Shown here one piece after another: positions 23,396 through 34,297 of a DNA stretch of 64,000 bases. The notes beneath the pieces are model-generated. The model was not told where the DNA came from and searched no databases. It saw nothing but the letters and a program-made list of their open reading frames with translations. The DNA comes from Melampsora larici-populina 98AG31 (Eukaryota; Basidiomycota; Pucciniomycetes; Pucciniales; Melampsoraceae), in assembly GCF_000204055.1 (NCBI RefSeq), contig NW_006768791.1, positions 237,094-301,093 on the forward strand, given 5' to 3'. The first letter of the stretch is position 1; each line of letters begins with the position of its first letter. The position numbers were made by a program, and so were the translations under genes.

Positions 23396-24151
23396 TGTCA
23401 GCCCTGAGCCCTGTGTACAGGACCACGGACTAACAAACACACATGTAAATATATGTAATACATATGTAATTATATGAAACTTGTCTAAAACCATAAGAAT
23501 TACAACTCATGGCTCAGTTTCAAGAGTCACTTAAGTAACAAGACTTACTAGGACTTAACTAGTAATAGTAAACCTAACCCAAACCTAACCCAAACCTAAC
23601 TCAAAGAAAAGCAAACCTAAGCGCCAACCACAAGTTGACGCCTAGATCTGGAATATATAAACTCCTCTTCTTCCCACTCTAGAAGAAGGACCAACTGATT
23701 ATCATTCCACAATTCCACATCACAACTTACTTGATTCTTACCTAGAATATTGAGTATAGTGATTTTATTGTATTTGATCTTATAGTTCTACAACCTTCCT
23801 CAAGCCCTTGTAAGCTTTAAAGTGGTGGTTCTAAACTAGTGGGACTATATAGTTATAGAACCAAGCTTTAGAATTGCATAGGATACCTCCTGAGTTGAGT
23901 GTAAAGTATCCGGCGGAACCTTTGAGCAATCAGAGTGTAAAGTTCTGCAGGCTCTACCCCCAACAGAGCTCTTGAGTAAGCTCCTTTGAAGGATTACTCA
24001 GCCATCCCACTGGCTTTAAACCCTCTCCTTAGAGGTCAACTAACTGAAGTCTTTACTTGTGTGTACCAAGTAAAGACTTTGTTAATCTTTATTCCACCCG
24101 TACTTCACCTTTTTAGTGAAGAGTCAGCCAAAAAGTAGCTGACCCCTCACA
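23396..24151 (+). repeat. 3' LTR (756 bp)
   Basis: It is a direct repeat of 14532-15277, carrying one additional 12-bp AACCTAACCCAA-type unit near 23585 and about ten base differences from the 5' LTR. Confidence 0.96.
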
Positions 24152-26130
24152 GTCTGAGTATGTTAAGCAGCAGAATTTAGAGCTATCAATGCTGAGCTCC
24201 AAATGGTTTAGATTACCACAGCGCGTACCTCCTCGTCAATAGAGGAGAGATTGGTTGAAAGAAGTGAGTAATCAAGCATCTTTTGCAGAGTTGCTTGAGC
24301 CTCTTTCCCCTGATTGGCCAACTCTCGGCTAGACAGTGCAACCTCAGCTGAATTAGCTAGCATCTGAGGCGCAATTTCTTTGGAGATTGAAGACTTTCCA
24401 GGTCCGCGCTTCGCGTTCTTGGTACCAGTTGGCCAATCCATCCAAGGCAAGGAATCAAGGTCACTTGCAAGATCCAAACCTTCCATGTCAAAACCTACAG
24501 AATTGCCATTACCACAGTGTTCAAGGTAAGCAGGGTTTTCTTGCCATTTTGGAGCGTGCTTCACAAAGTTGTAGCACCTCATGTCTTTGAAGGGAGCTTT
24601 GACATCCTGCTTGTAGAGTACGAGAGCATCAGATATCTGGTCTTCAGATGATTTTCCAGACTCCTTGAGGCTCTTGATTTGTTGGATGCAGCTGGCAAAT
24701 TTAGACATGTTGGTATTGAGAGTTGACCAGCAAGACTGAAGGGATTTCAAGGAGCGTTGATCTGCATGATCCATATTCTGATTGTAATGTGCAGTGATTT
24801 TCTCCCAAAACTTCTGGTGACATTGATCATTACCAGTGATTGGATTTTGAGATAAAGCCACAAGTTGCACAGCTGCTTGAGCGCCTTGTTGGAGTAGTTG
24901 ATACGTTTCAAACCCGCATCTTATGGATCCATGGTTGACTGGCGAGTTGGAGGTTTGTGGGTTGAAGCACAAGAGAAGGAGGAGGTGGTGGGAGTGGAGG
25001 ATATGGAGCTTTGAGTGGGAGTGAAACCATCAATCAAAGATGATTGAGAGAAGTTGTGGTACTGGTTGTTGCTGTGCTGAGAATGAGCATCCACAGATTC
25101 TTCGCGTCTATTGCAATATGAGTGTTGATAAACTTGTGCAGTGAAGAAGTGGTTTACACCAGAATCGTCAGTATGAACTCCATAAGGAGCATCACAATTG
25201 ATATTGAAGCCATTAACTTGACCTAAATTAGAGAAATAGATAGACCACATGAGAATTGTGCATGTTATAATAGACAGATTAAGATTTAAAAACGTATGTG
25301 GAACTCCTGAGGATGAGCTACCAGCGCTACCAGTAGAGTGGTGAATCCAATTTTGCTCTTGGTGATTGTAACAATGCATTGCTAGAATGGAAATGCCAAA
25401 TAAGGTCAAACTGGGACATAATAGTAGTTAAAACATGCCACGTACGTTGACCTGATGCTGCTGGTCTACCATCATTATACATATGATTCATTCTGCTGGT
25501 TGGTGCTTGTGCAGGGAGATCAAAGTTGAACTTCCTTAACAATGTTTCAGAGGACAGGAAGGGCAGGCAGTAGTTGGGGCAAAAGTAATGATCACAGTGA
25601 AATGACAGGTGATTATGATACAATGAAAGAAAAGAAGGGGATATGAAACAAGCAATCAAAAGGTTGCTCTTTATCCTCTATATTTATAGGATATAGGAGT
25701 ACCAAAAGGGTGTAGGAATACAGTTGATCATTGGCCTGATCAGTTTAACAGGAAGGCATCTGGGTGTTTTTCCACTCAGTAACTGTACACATTTTGCCAA
25801 AGGTCACGTCTTATCATGGAAAGTGATATGATACTCATCGTATCCCACAAGAAAAACAAAGTTAAGATATTTTTAGGAGAAATTGTGGATCAATTGGGGC
25901 AAATTGAGTTGCATGGTTGCTCAAACCATGTAACCCCAGCGTTTGAGATGACCCTGAAGAACCTGGGGGTCAAGTCCGAGAGACCTGTTGCTGAAGAATA
26001 AAAGAGTTGCACAGCTGGCCTACGATGGGAGTTTTTATTGCCAGTGGAGCATGATTTCTGGATTCTGACCTGGACATGTCAAATACACCTTACGTGAAAT
26101 GACAGTCCAGGGTCACCGGTGCTGATGCTC
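24152..26130 (-). mobile_element. Remnant of a PIF/Harbinger-like DNA transposon
   Basis: The right end reads CCGGTGCTGATGCTC (26116-26130) followed by TGA. That is the same terminal sequence as the complete element ending at 43139, and it is followed by a TNA triplet as in the other GAGCATC elements. The decayed ORF1-like gene lies inside in the expected outward-in orientation. The left end is not found; the gypsy element abuts the remnant and may have disrupted it. Confidence 0.45.
24208..25560 (-). pseudogene. Decayed Harbinger-type ORF1 (Myb/NAM-associated domain protein)
   Basis: Minus-strand exons with Ser/His/Asn-rich N-terminal sequence (near 25540-25440, 25400-25290 and 25220-24920) lead into a 254-codon frame at 24972-24208. 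That frame holds SQNPITGNDQ, FWEKITAHYNQ, SLKSLQSCWSTLN and YKQDVKAPFKDMRCYNFVK. This is the layout of the SANT/Myb-like plus NAM-associated proteins encoded beside Harbinger transposases. The Myb part is broken: NYSNKALKQLCNLWL is in one frame, SQNPITGNDQ in the next, and the upstream Ser-rich exon in the third, so at least two frameshifts fall within about 100 bp. The frame ends at a GTACGC donor-like site 57 bp from the gypsy LTR, so the 3' end may have been removed. No transposase gene is visible nearby. Confidence 0.55.
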
Positions 26131-26399
26131 TGAAATAACACAGATAGATATCACACAACAGAAAAGTTGCTAAGCAGACTATTATGGAATGGAATATGTA
26201 ATATGATGTAATAATGAGCTGAAATATGATCAGGTGATAGTCACACAGGACTTGACAGGTCATTGGAAAAGTCACGCAGGACTGAGTAGTAGACAGGACT
26301 AAATATCACACACGACTATCCCAACAAAATGTCAATAGCCAAGGTCCTTTCATTCAAGAGAGATTTCCTAGTGATGATTCATTGAAAATAGAATCCTCA

Positions 26400-26922
26400 G
26401 AACATCTCCAATATTCCTGAATCCAAAAACCTGTACAATTTGGGTTTTTCCCTCAGCTGGACAGGTGTATTTTTTTCAGATGACAGCGCCCTGCAGCGCA
26501 CAACTGAGCTGCTTTCTCAATTTGCCATGGGGTTCATTTGAGGTTGAACCCCTGTCACCACATGTCTTCATTTACTTAAGTGGTTGATTGCACTTACCGT
26601 GTTCCACACAATATATGTAATTGATTGTGCTCACCTCATGTAAAGAAAGAGAAAGAAAGTCCACGGATGTAACAATTTTTTTATTTTTGGCCCAATAGTT
26701 GTTGGGAGACTGGTTTTTCAGTGATTCAGCCAGGTCCGCAAATTTGCGGACCTGAGCATGGGAGTGTGTCATTTCCCAAAAACTAAGTTCGCACTGTGGG
26801 CCAGGTGTGAGACCTTGCCCTCAGCGCTGGAGGACAATTTTCTGAAAAACTGCAATACAGCTTACGTTTTTGACATAAACATAATGTTTAGTCATTCAGA
26901 TTTGCAAGCGTTGGAGATGCTC
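26400..26922. mobile_element. MITE, GAGCATC family A, copy 1
   Basis: 523 bp, from GAACATCTCCAAT to GCGTTGGAGATGCTC, flanked by TCA on both sides (26397-26399 and 26923-26925). It is homologous along its length to 47360-48361 once the insertion in that copy is removed. Non-coding. A 3-bp TNA duplication and GAGCATC termini fit the PIF/Harbinger superfamily. Confidence 0.85.
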
Positions 26923-27059
26923 TCAGGCTCAACTGTGTGTGTTTGTCTCATGTTGTTGGATTTGATCAGGAGTCCAGTCGGATTGACCTGAGTAAGAGTG
27001 AGGTTACAATAGAAGCTTCCATTGGAAAATTAAATGATATATGGTTTATACCTTAGTTT

Positions 27060-28016
27060 CTGGTAATCAGCTATGATCAAATGGAGAAATCAATTCAACT
27101 TTCCAAAAGAAAATCATTTTCAGATTGATTTATGCAATTTGAATAAAAAATTGAACAAACCATGATTTCTTCAGCTGTTAAACAATCAGTGACATGAAGC
27201 CAATTACCAAGAGAGCAAGATGTTTCAATTGAGTTAGGACAAATAGTTGTAATTCCAAATTGGTCATCTTTATAAGTGAAAATGATGTTCAAAATTGGGA
27301 AATCCTTCAAAGCATTCACACTAGCTAATTTTGAAGCTTCTTATCACTTTGTCATGATATAGGTCAACAACAATCATTCTGATGGTCTTTACCATTGGGG
27401 CTTGTAACCAGGAAAGTTCTGGTCCCATTTGCCAGGGAGGATGATGAGTTCCAATAAATGTTAAGTACAGAAAGTCGAGATAAGAAAAATCTTCAATGAG
27501 ATGATTTGTAAATGTGTGTGTGTAAATAGACCTTCTGGTGTATCTTTGATAATCTTTGATAGGTTTGAACACCTGTTCTAAACCTTCAGCTCAATGAAAA
27601 CTAACCAAAAGTTTGCTGATCTGCAAAGTATGCTTTGCACTTCAAGCAATATGAGAATTTTCTCCTATATTATTGTCATTCGGATGGAAAGAAAAGTAAC
27701 ACAGATTTGGAAAAGGCGGGTTCTTCATAATTATGTGTTTGGTAAAATGGTGGAATGATAAATTTTCAAGGCTGATTATCACTGAGAGTAATTCTGATAT
27801 GTATTGAAGCTGCATCATAAGTGCAAAATTTGTTGCCAATGGGGAATGAAATAGTTAACAATTTGGATTTTATGATCATCTTAATCGTTTTTATTACATC
27901 CGGAGTAGCTGCAATAGAATCTATAAATCCAATGTTCAAATTGTTGAAGTTAGACCCAAGTAATTTGATGGTTCTTGGTAGTTGGTTCATTGATACTCAA
28001 AGCAATCCACTGTGAG
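27060..28016 (-). pseudogene. Decayed multi-exon coding remnant, unknown family
   Basis: On the minus strand several protein-like stretches lie in order but in different frames: INELPRTIKLLGSNF near 27980, NPPFPNLCYFSFHPN near 27690, YLDFLYLTFIGTHHPPWQM near 27440, and SLGNWLHVTDCLTAEE near 27190. Spacing and stops are not explained by clean introns. The leucine- and aromatic-rich composition resembles LRR/F-box-like families that are expanded in fungi, but no signature motif is visible, so this is only a guess. Confidence 0.3.
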
Positions 28017-28290
28017 CTAAGTTTTGATGAAACAGCATTTTACCAGGATCATCACACTCTGTGATATTATTGTCTTCTTCTTCTGGAAGCCAAAGTCCTT
28101 CAATCGTAAGTCTTTCGACAAGACAAGGGGAATGGGGTCTGAACTAGTCATTGTTCCAATTATTCAGGATAATCTTTGCATGTTTCAAACATCTCTTGAG
28201 ATTGTTTGAAAATAAAACAGTATGACAGCGTAAGACCATTTTCTTGAACTCAATCTGACTTTAACCAATTTGGTGTATGGTGATTTTTTA

Positions 28291-29148
28291 GGCGATTGAT
28301 AAAGCACACCGACTTGAAAACAGAAATGACACCAGTTTTCTTAGCTCGGAGTAATCTGGAACTTGAAGCTATACAGTTGGGAACTTCCTGTAATGGCTTC
28401 AGCATGGTTCTGAAGCTTTCTGGAGTTGGGTCTGACATTGTTAGCCGGCGTCATCCTTATGAGGTTAGCCCAAACCCCCCACCAACTTCACCAGAGTGTG
28501 TGATGCCAAATTTGCAACCATACGGTTTTTGGCTCACTTGCAAAGACATCAATGCTTGACTTACATAGATTTACCTATGTATTGGGTACTACTATGTATA
28601 TCTAAGAGTCATTGATAAGACCTTGGTCTTTCAGCAAGTGGAAGTACAATGTTGTCAATCATTGTCAAAATCATGATACGGACACGTATTGGACGTCATT
28701 GGATTGTTTCTTTGATGGGTTTGATTGTGATAAACACTCAAACCTGGCTATCTAATTTCTCTTGATGGTTGTAGTGAGGTAGGCGTATTGAGAGATTGGG
28801 GTTTGTAGAGAATTGATCACATCAAATTTGCAATTTTTTCACTTGATTCTCCCTTATTACCATACATGGTCTTGTTAGCTGAGCAGTAGCAAGGGAGTAC
28901 TTCACAATCACGGTGTCACACTCACAGCTTTGAAAGAAATCAAAAGGGTTGACACCGACTTGGCATCCCAAAAACCGGCGTCAGACTCGACAGAAGTCTT
29001 TGCAGATAGCCCTGAAGCTCCCAGAAGAGCCTGAAGTCTTTCAAGGCGCTGTACATCAATGTACAACCTGTATAGCTTCCAGAGTACTCTGAGCTAAGGA
29101 AAACCGGCGTCATTTTTGTTTTCAAGTCGGCGTGCTTTATCAATCACC
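28291..29148. mobile_element. Long inverted-repeat element with 8-bp target duplication
   Basis: 858 bp. The first ~90 bases (GGCGATTGATAAAGCACACC...) reappear as the reverse complement of the last ~88 (GGTGATTGATAAAGCACGCC...) with a few substitutions and small gaps. Weaker symmetry continues further inside. The sequence ATTTTTTA flanks both ends (28283-28290 and 29149-29156). Long TIRs suggest a Mutator-type element and an 8-bp duplication suggests hAT; the superfamily is unresolved. Non-coding. Confidence 0.85.
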
Positions 29149-29159
29149 ATTTTTTAAGG

Positions 29160-29739
29160 TAAAGTTCCAAGTCAATTGGTTCATCCACTTGAGGTTCTTT
29201 CCTTATTCCTTGATCATTTGATAAACCCCTTGAAGATTTGATAGACAATTCTTAGTGATAAACTCATTCTCCGTATCTTTCACCTTTCATATCGTTGTTC
29301 TAAAACGGTCCTAGCGTATCGAAACACTCCGATATAATTCAAGTCGACTTTGTTAATGAAATCTAGCGACCCGCGAGTGCCTTGATGTCCCACGATGTTC
29401 TAGTACGTTTGATTGATTGTGAGAGCACCACCATCGGCCACCATTGCCAAACTGAAGGGCTCGAGTCTTTTGCGAGGGAGAGGGACGGGTTAAGTTTGAG
29501 GAAATGATCGATCTCGTTGATCAAAGGATCAGACTCGGCAGAGCGGTTTCTTGAGTATGCTTCTATCGAGTGACCCTAGGGCAACCTCGCGTTGAATAAA
29601 AAAATACTGGTAAGTATATGCTTATATCAAAGCCATGTATGCACAGTCTTGAATTTTTTCTGGCAAACCAAGCCTTACCATCGAACTCAATCAACTCACC
29701 AAAAAAATCAATAGCACTCAAACCTATAATCCTTCAAGA
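29160..29739 (+). other. Upstream region of NOP16
   Basis: 580 bp between the inverted-repeat element and the NOP16 start codon. It presumably contains the promoter and 5' untranslated region. A purine-rich stretch (GCGAGGGAGAGGGACGGG) lies near 29470. No coding sequence or recognisable named motif is seen. Confidence 0.4.
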
Positions 29740-30742
29740 ATGGCAAACCCAAGACAACGACGTAAAGCTAGATCAAGTAATCATAAAGTAAGAGTAGCAA
29801 AACATGTGAATTCAAGATTAAAAAAAGTTACACAATTAAACTTTCCAGCAGGATTAGCCGAATTATATAATCGAAGACAAACACCAACACAAAATTATAG
29901 AAGATTAGGATTATTATCTGGAAAATTAGATCCAAGATTATCAGGTGGAATTGAAAAAGATACAAATATTTCAAAAAATTGGTTAACTAAAGTTAAAAAT
30001 CCAGATGAATGGGATTTAATTGATGAAGATGAAGAGAATGATGAAGAAAATGATGAAGAAGATGAAGAGACAGAAGATGAAGATGAATCAGTTAAAGAAG
30101 AAACTACTCAAATCGATTCGAAAACTCAAAACTCGAGCAAGCTGGCCAAAGGAGAGGGACGAATCATTCGTGACGCAGATGGTAAAATCATAAAAGTAAT
30201 ATTAGGTGGTGACGAAGACGTCGAAATCATGAACAACAGTGAAGACCCTTCTTCAATTGTAATAGTTCGACCACCTCAAACAATAGAGAAAGTCACACCT
30301 TGGGGCGATCCTCTCCAACCAAGCCCATACGAACAACCAGCACCTTTGAGAGCAAGCGAGGAGATCATTCAAGAGTCTTTACCGCAAGGGTTTCCTTATC
30401 AGAATCCACGAATGGGAATGGTTCCACCGAAGACAGACTTTGTAGCACGTAAGATCGATTTATCTCTACTTTCCTAGATTCATAAACTGATCAATGAACG
30501 TGTACTTTCAACTTTCATAATACCCAGAACTTGAGCAGATATCTACCACAAGAAGTTCTGATTATGCAAACGTGATGAAAAATAAACAATTTTTATCGGA
30601 TAATCAGGTAGCTTGGATCGTTAAGATGATTGAGAAACATGGTGTCAATAACGTTAGCGCAATGGCTAAAGATCTTAAATTGAACACATATCAAAAGACT
30701 GAGGGCGAGATTCGACATATGATTTCAAGAGTGGTGAAGTGA
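29740..30742 (+). CDS. NOP16: Ribosome biogenesis protein NOP16
   Basis: Nucleolar factor needed for 60S ribosomal subunit assembly. Two exons, 29740-30448 and 30528-30742, encode 307 residues. The N-terminus MANPRQRRKARSSNHK is the family hallmark, followed by AELYNRRQTPTQNYRRLGLL. The C-terminal exon (LSDNQVAWIVKMIEKHGV.NVSAMAKDLKLN.YQKTEGEI) matches the conserved Nop16 C-terminus. A long acidic Glu/Asp stretch at about residues 94-120 and a following variable region make the protein longer than the yeast one (about 230 residues). Coding DNA is AT-rich with many Leu TTA and Lys AAA codons. It is isolated between repeat-rich stretches. Confidence 0.94.
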
Positions 30743-32002
30743 AGGAATTTCTCAACACTCAATTGTCTTTCTACTGCTTACTTCTATAAAAAAGATATCA
30801 ATGCTTTCATACCAGCGATTTTCACGCAGCGATTCTGAACTCTCTGTGGATCTATAATGAACTGATGAATCATCCTTTTATCATCTCGAAAAATTATGAT
30901 CCGGATTTTAAGGTTTGTCAGTTATAGAATTGTCAGATCGAGTAGTAGACTGTTTGTTATACTGTACACAATTTATATTTGATTCTATGAACGATAACCT
31001 TTCAGTCATTTTTCATCTTAATACATCACGTGCTTTGTCGTTTGGATGGTGTGTGATCGCAAGGAAATGGTGGAGTCAAAGTCTATCTCATCATTTGTTT
31101 TTGACAAATCCATCAGACGTGTTTTGGCTCTGCTGTCAGTTCTTTTGGAGCTTTGCATTCCTGACATGACATCTGCTTTGGGATGCATAGCCATATCAAG
31201 CTATGTGACAACATGGCAAAAACCTGGTGGATAATTCGCTGTAGAGGAAGTTGCGACTCAAGAAGTACTTGAGTTCCAAAAACAACCCCTTGGACTTGTT
31301 CTCCTGTGATGACTTTGTCACACAATAACCTCCAAGCCATGTCTGCTTATTACCACAGAACATCCATATTAGTTGTACAGAGGAGAGGACAAGAGTTGAC
31401 TTTAGCAGTGTCAAGTGCTGCAAAAATGGATTCATTATCTTTACAAGAAGTATGGATCTTAGGAGATTGATGTGTATACATAATGTCAAGTACGAGCTCA
31501 TTGGTAAAGATATAAAGATCCATGGCACATCTATCATCTTGTGTTTATGTTACCTTCAATTTCCAAGATTTTTGTGTTATCAAGTTTTGAAGAAGCATGG
31601 ATTTAGGGATATCTTGCTTTCCTTCAGCTCAAAAACCTTGAATTGACTACAATATGCTTACATTTCTGAGGCCACAAGGTGATAGGTATGATCATACATC
31701 AAATATAATCTGGTTTATACTAGATTATCACTCACTCAAGAAGCTCTTCTCTATTGATCATAATTTAAAGCCACTCTACAACACCTGTGTTTGGGTAGCC
31801 CTTTGATGATCAAGGATTTGATTTGAATGGTTCTTTTTGCTTGTGAACATGTCTTTTGTATCAATGGAAAAACAATTGTGTGTCTAGAACTCAGATGTGA
31901 TATATCTTGCTTTTCTTCAGTCTTCTCCAAGGAGAGACAAGTAACAAATTGACTTATTTCAACCCTTTCAAACGGGTTGAAAGAATTACATAAGATGAAA
32001 AA

Positions 32003-32172
32003 TTTGTGAAAAATTTGTGGAATACAAAGTAGAAACCTGGATTTGTGCCCAGTTTTTCAATTTGGACTTCTTGGCTGTAGTTTTTGGTTCACCTGGTTTC
32101 CCAGTTTCTCAACTACAGCCAAAAAGGGTGAGTTGGGAACCTTGGGAGTTCTGGGTTTCTAGTTTGTATCCC
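32003..32172. repeat. Nested inverted repeats (MITE-like hairpin)
   Basis: An outer pair (TTTGTGGAATACAAAGTAGA near 32003 against its diverged complement near 32150-32172) encloses an inner pair (TTGGCTGTAG...CTACAGCCAA, 32070-32125). A further palindrome, TTTCAACCC...GGGTTGAAA, lies just left at about 31957. No clear target duplication is seen. Confidence 0.45.
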
Positions 32173-33433
32173 ACAATTGAAACTACATGACCAGTTACAA
32201 ATCTTTATAAGCAGTGGTAAGTTAACTGTATCTTACATACACATATTATTAGTCACCCTAATCCATCCAAACATGTCATGTCATTTAAAACTGTGCTCAT
32301 ATTGATGGAAAGATCAAAGTGAGTGTCTGATCTAAAGTCTAGCATGCATTGAAGAGGCAACAAAGCTATACACTTTGGTTTATACACATTCAGATTGCTG
32401 TGGAACACTTTGGACAGCACCTTCAAACTTTTCATCCAATGGTTTTACAAAATCAGGTTGATATCAGTTTTTAAACCTACTGGTACAGGCAGTTGCTTTT
32501 TTGTGGGTTGTCTGACATATCCAAGAATGTGCCTCTACAATGCTCTTAACCAGTGAAGCTCAGTCTTAAGTGACCTGAGAATGTATCAATTTTAATGTGA
32601 TGACTGTATGAAGTCATCTCAACCCTATTCTTTGTACCATATATGTATTTTGTTATTATCACATTTAGATCATAGTAGCATATGCTTATACATGTAGAAG
32701 TCTCCTTTGTATGTTGTCTTCGTCATCATTGTTGTACCTTTCCTTCATGGTACAATCTAATCATAAACCTGACTATTAGAAGACACAACTTCCAAGACTC
32801 AATACAAACCCAAGACCCAAACCCTGAACCCAGTAGCTCCTAGTCTCTGTACGTAAGACTAGCCAGGTCATATCATATTTCAAAGTCATCCAAATCCCTG
32901 AAGAAGTCCCATGTACAATGGGTGTTGTTTAGCACACCCAGCACACCTGACAAAGAGTGGCACAATAACTGAACCTGTGTCAATGAGCTGTTGGTAGAAG
33001 GAAAAACTGACAGTGGGGGGAGAGTACATATGTATTTTATATCAGACCACAACATGGTCAAGATTGGTCTGGCAAAGAACCTGCATATTGAGATGATATC
33101 AAGCCTATTGAAAGGTTGACCTATAAGACTATGGGAATTGTTATGCTCAAACCCTGATTGAGAAAAATTGTGGTGTCCAAGGCCACAACTTTTCTCAATC
33201 AAAGATCTTGTTAAACCACCCTCCCAGCCATAGAGACAGAGCTTTGTTGCCTACATTAGCCCATCAGATGGAGATCAGCTGTCACAATCATAATCTGTAA
33301 AGCTAACAAGGACAGCTACTCTAATCCAAATTCAAACCAACCAATAGCCCTCTTGAGCTGTGTGGGTAAAATTCTGGAGAAGCTACCCGCACATTGAATG
33401 ATCTGGATCTATCAGCTCATTGTCATATATCTA

Positions 33434-33859
33434 GGGCTGTGACCCAGACCTTGCCCTGCCTGGCCAACTTTGCCTGACAATTTCTTTGAAGTTGACAGTC
33501 TGCCTCTTTCACACTGAAATCTAGTCACAAACATGTATGCACGCCGGCGGCCCTGACCGCCCAGTGCCCATTGTTTTTTTTGCTTGTTTTTTTTTTATCT
33601 TTTTCTTTCAACATAGGCTCAGTATAGCTCTTTTTGATGTCCAAGTCGGCTCATATAGTATAGCCTCTAAATGAATTCTGATACACACCTAATGGCAACA
33701 TAGTTCAAAATTATTTTCTTTTTTGCACATCTTTTGCATCTCTAAAGCATTCAAGGTGTGCCCTGTTTGGCCCTGAGTGATTTTTGGATCCCCTTTGGTC
33801 TACCCAAGGCCAGACTTGGCCCCATATCCGGCCCGAATATCCAGGGTTGGGTCACAGCC
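33434..33859. mobile_element. Possible hAT-like non-autonomous element
   Basis: GGGCTGTGACCCAGACC at the left is mirrored by GGGTTGGGTCACAGCC at the right, with pyrimidine/GC-rich TGGCC motifs just inside both ends. The interior is non-coding with a long T tract. No matching 8-bp duplication was found, so this is tentative. Confidence 0.4.
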
Positions 33860-34158
33860 AATTCCAGTACCCTATCCAAGAAATGTGAATGATGACTGAA
33901 TTGGATTGACTGTTATGTTTTAAGATGAGGATATGCAGAAATTGGAGTGGTTTTGGGTTTTGTTTGTGTTTTTTCCATGAGTTTAGTAGTTAGTTAAGTG
34001 GTGTATGTATACTAAAGACTAAGTTAAGATTAAAGTTCTGTATTGGTTTGGTAAATTCTTGAATTTCTCCACGAGTTGAGTTTGAGAAGAACTTTGAGGC
34101 CAGGCACACTGACACCACTAATGCAGTCTAGACATCACATCACTACTACCACACATTA

Positions 34159-34190
34159 CCATCATCATCATCATCATCACACCATCATCA
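34159..34190. repeat. CAT/ATC microsatellite in cyclin promoter
   Basis: Imperfect ATC/CAT trinucleotide run about 110 bp upstream of the PHO80-like start codon. Confidence 0.8.
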
Positions 34191-34297
34191 CACCTCATTT
34201 CAGTTTTTAAAGAAATCAATTCAATCCATCCATCAGATTCATCCTCAATCAAACTTCAATTTAACTCAATTCAACAACATCCTCAGTCCTCTCAAAC

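Larger units (their letters stand above)
14532..24151 (+). mobile_element. Full-length Ty3/gypsy chromovirus LTR retrotransposon
   Basis: Two direct LTRs (14532-15277 and 23396-24151) bound a 9.6-kb element. Each begins TGTCAGCC and ends CCCCTCACA. A primer-binding site follows the 5' LTR and a purine tract precedes the 3' LTR. The gag-pol frame is uninterrupted, in the order protease, reverse transcriptase, RNase H, integrase, chromodomain. That order defines Metaviridae-type (Ty3/gypsy) chromoviruses. The LTRs differ by about ten substitutions and one 12-bp unit difference (~1.3%), so the insertion is fairly young. The flanking 5 bp (GTATC left, GTCTG right) do not match, so no target-site duplication is seen. 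It sits directly against a broken Harbinger-like ORF on its right. Confidence 0.96.
30743..34297. other. Intergenic, repeat-derived DNA
   Basis: 3.5 kb without a convincing gene. It contains the imperfect inverted repeats at about 32003-32172, the hAT-like palindromic pair near 33434-33859, a CAT-rich microsatellite at about 34159-34190 and, at its right end, the promoter of the PHO80-like cyclin gene. Several short open frames have no recognisable domain. Confidence 0.4.
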
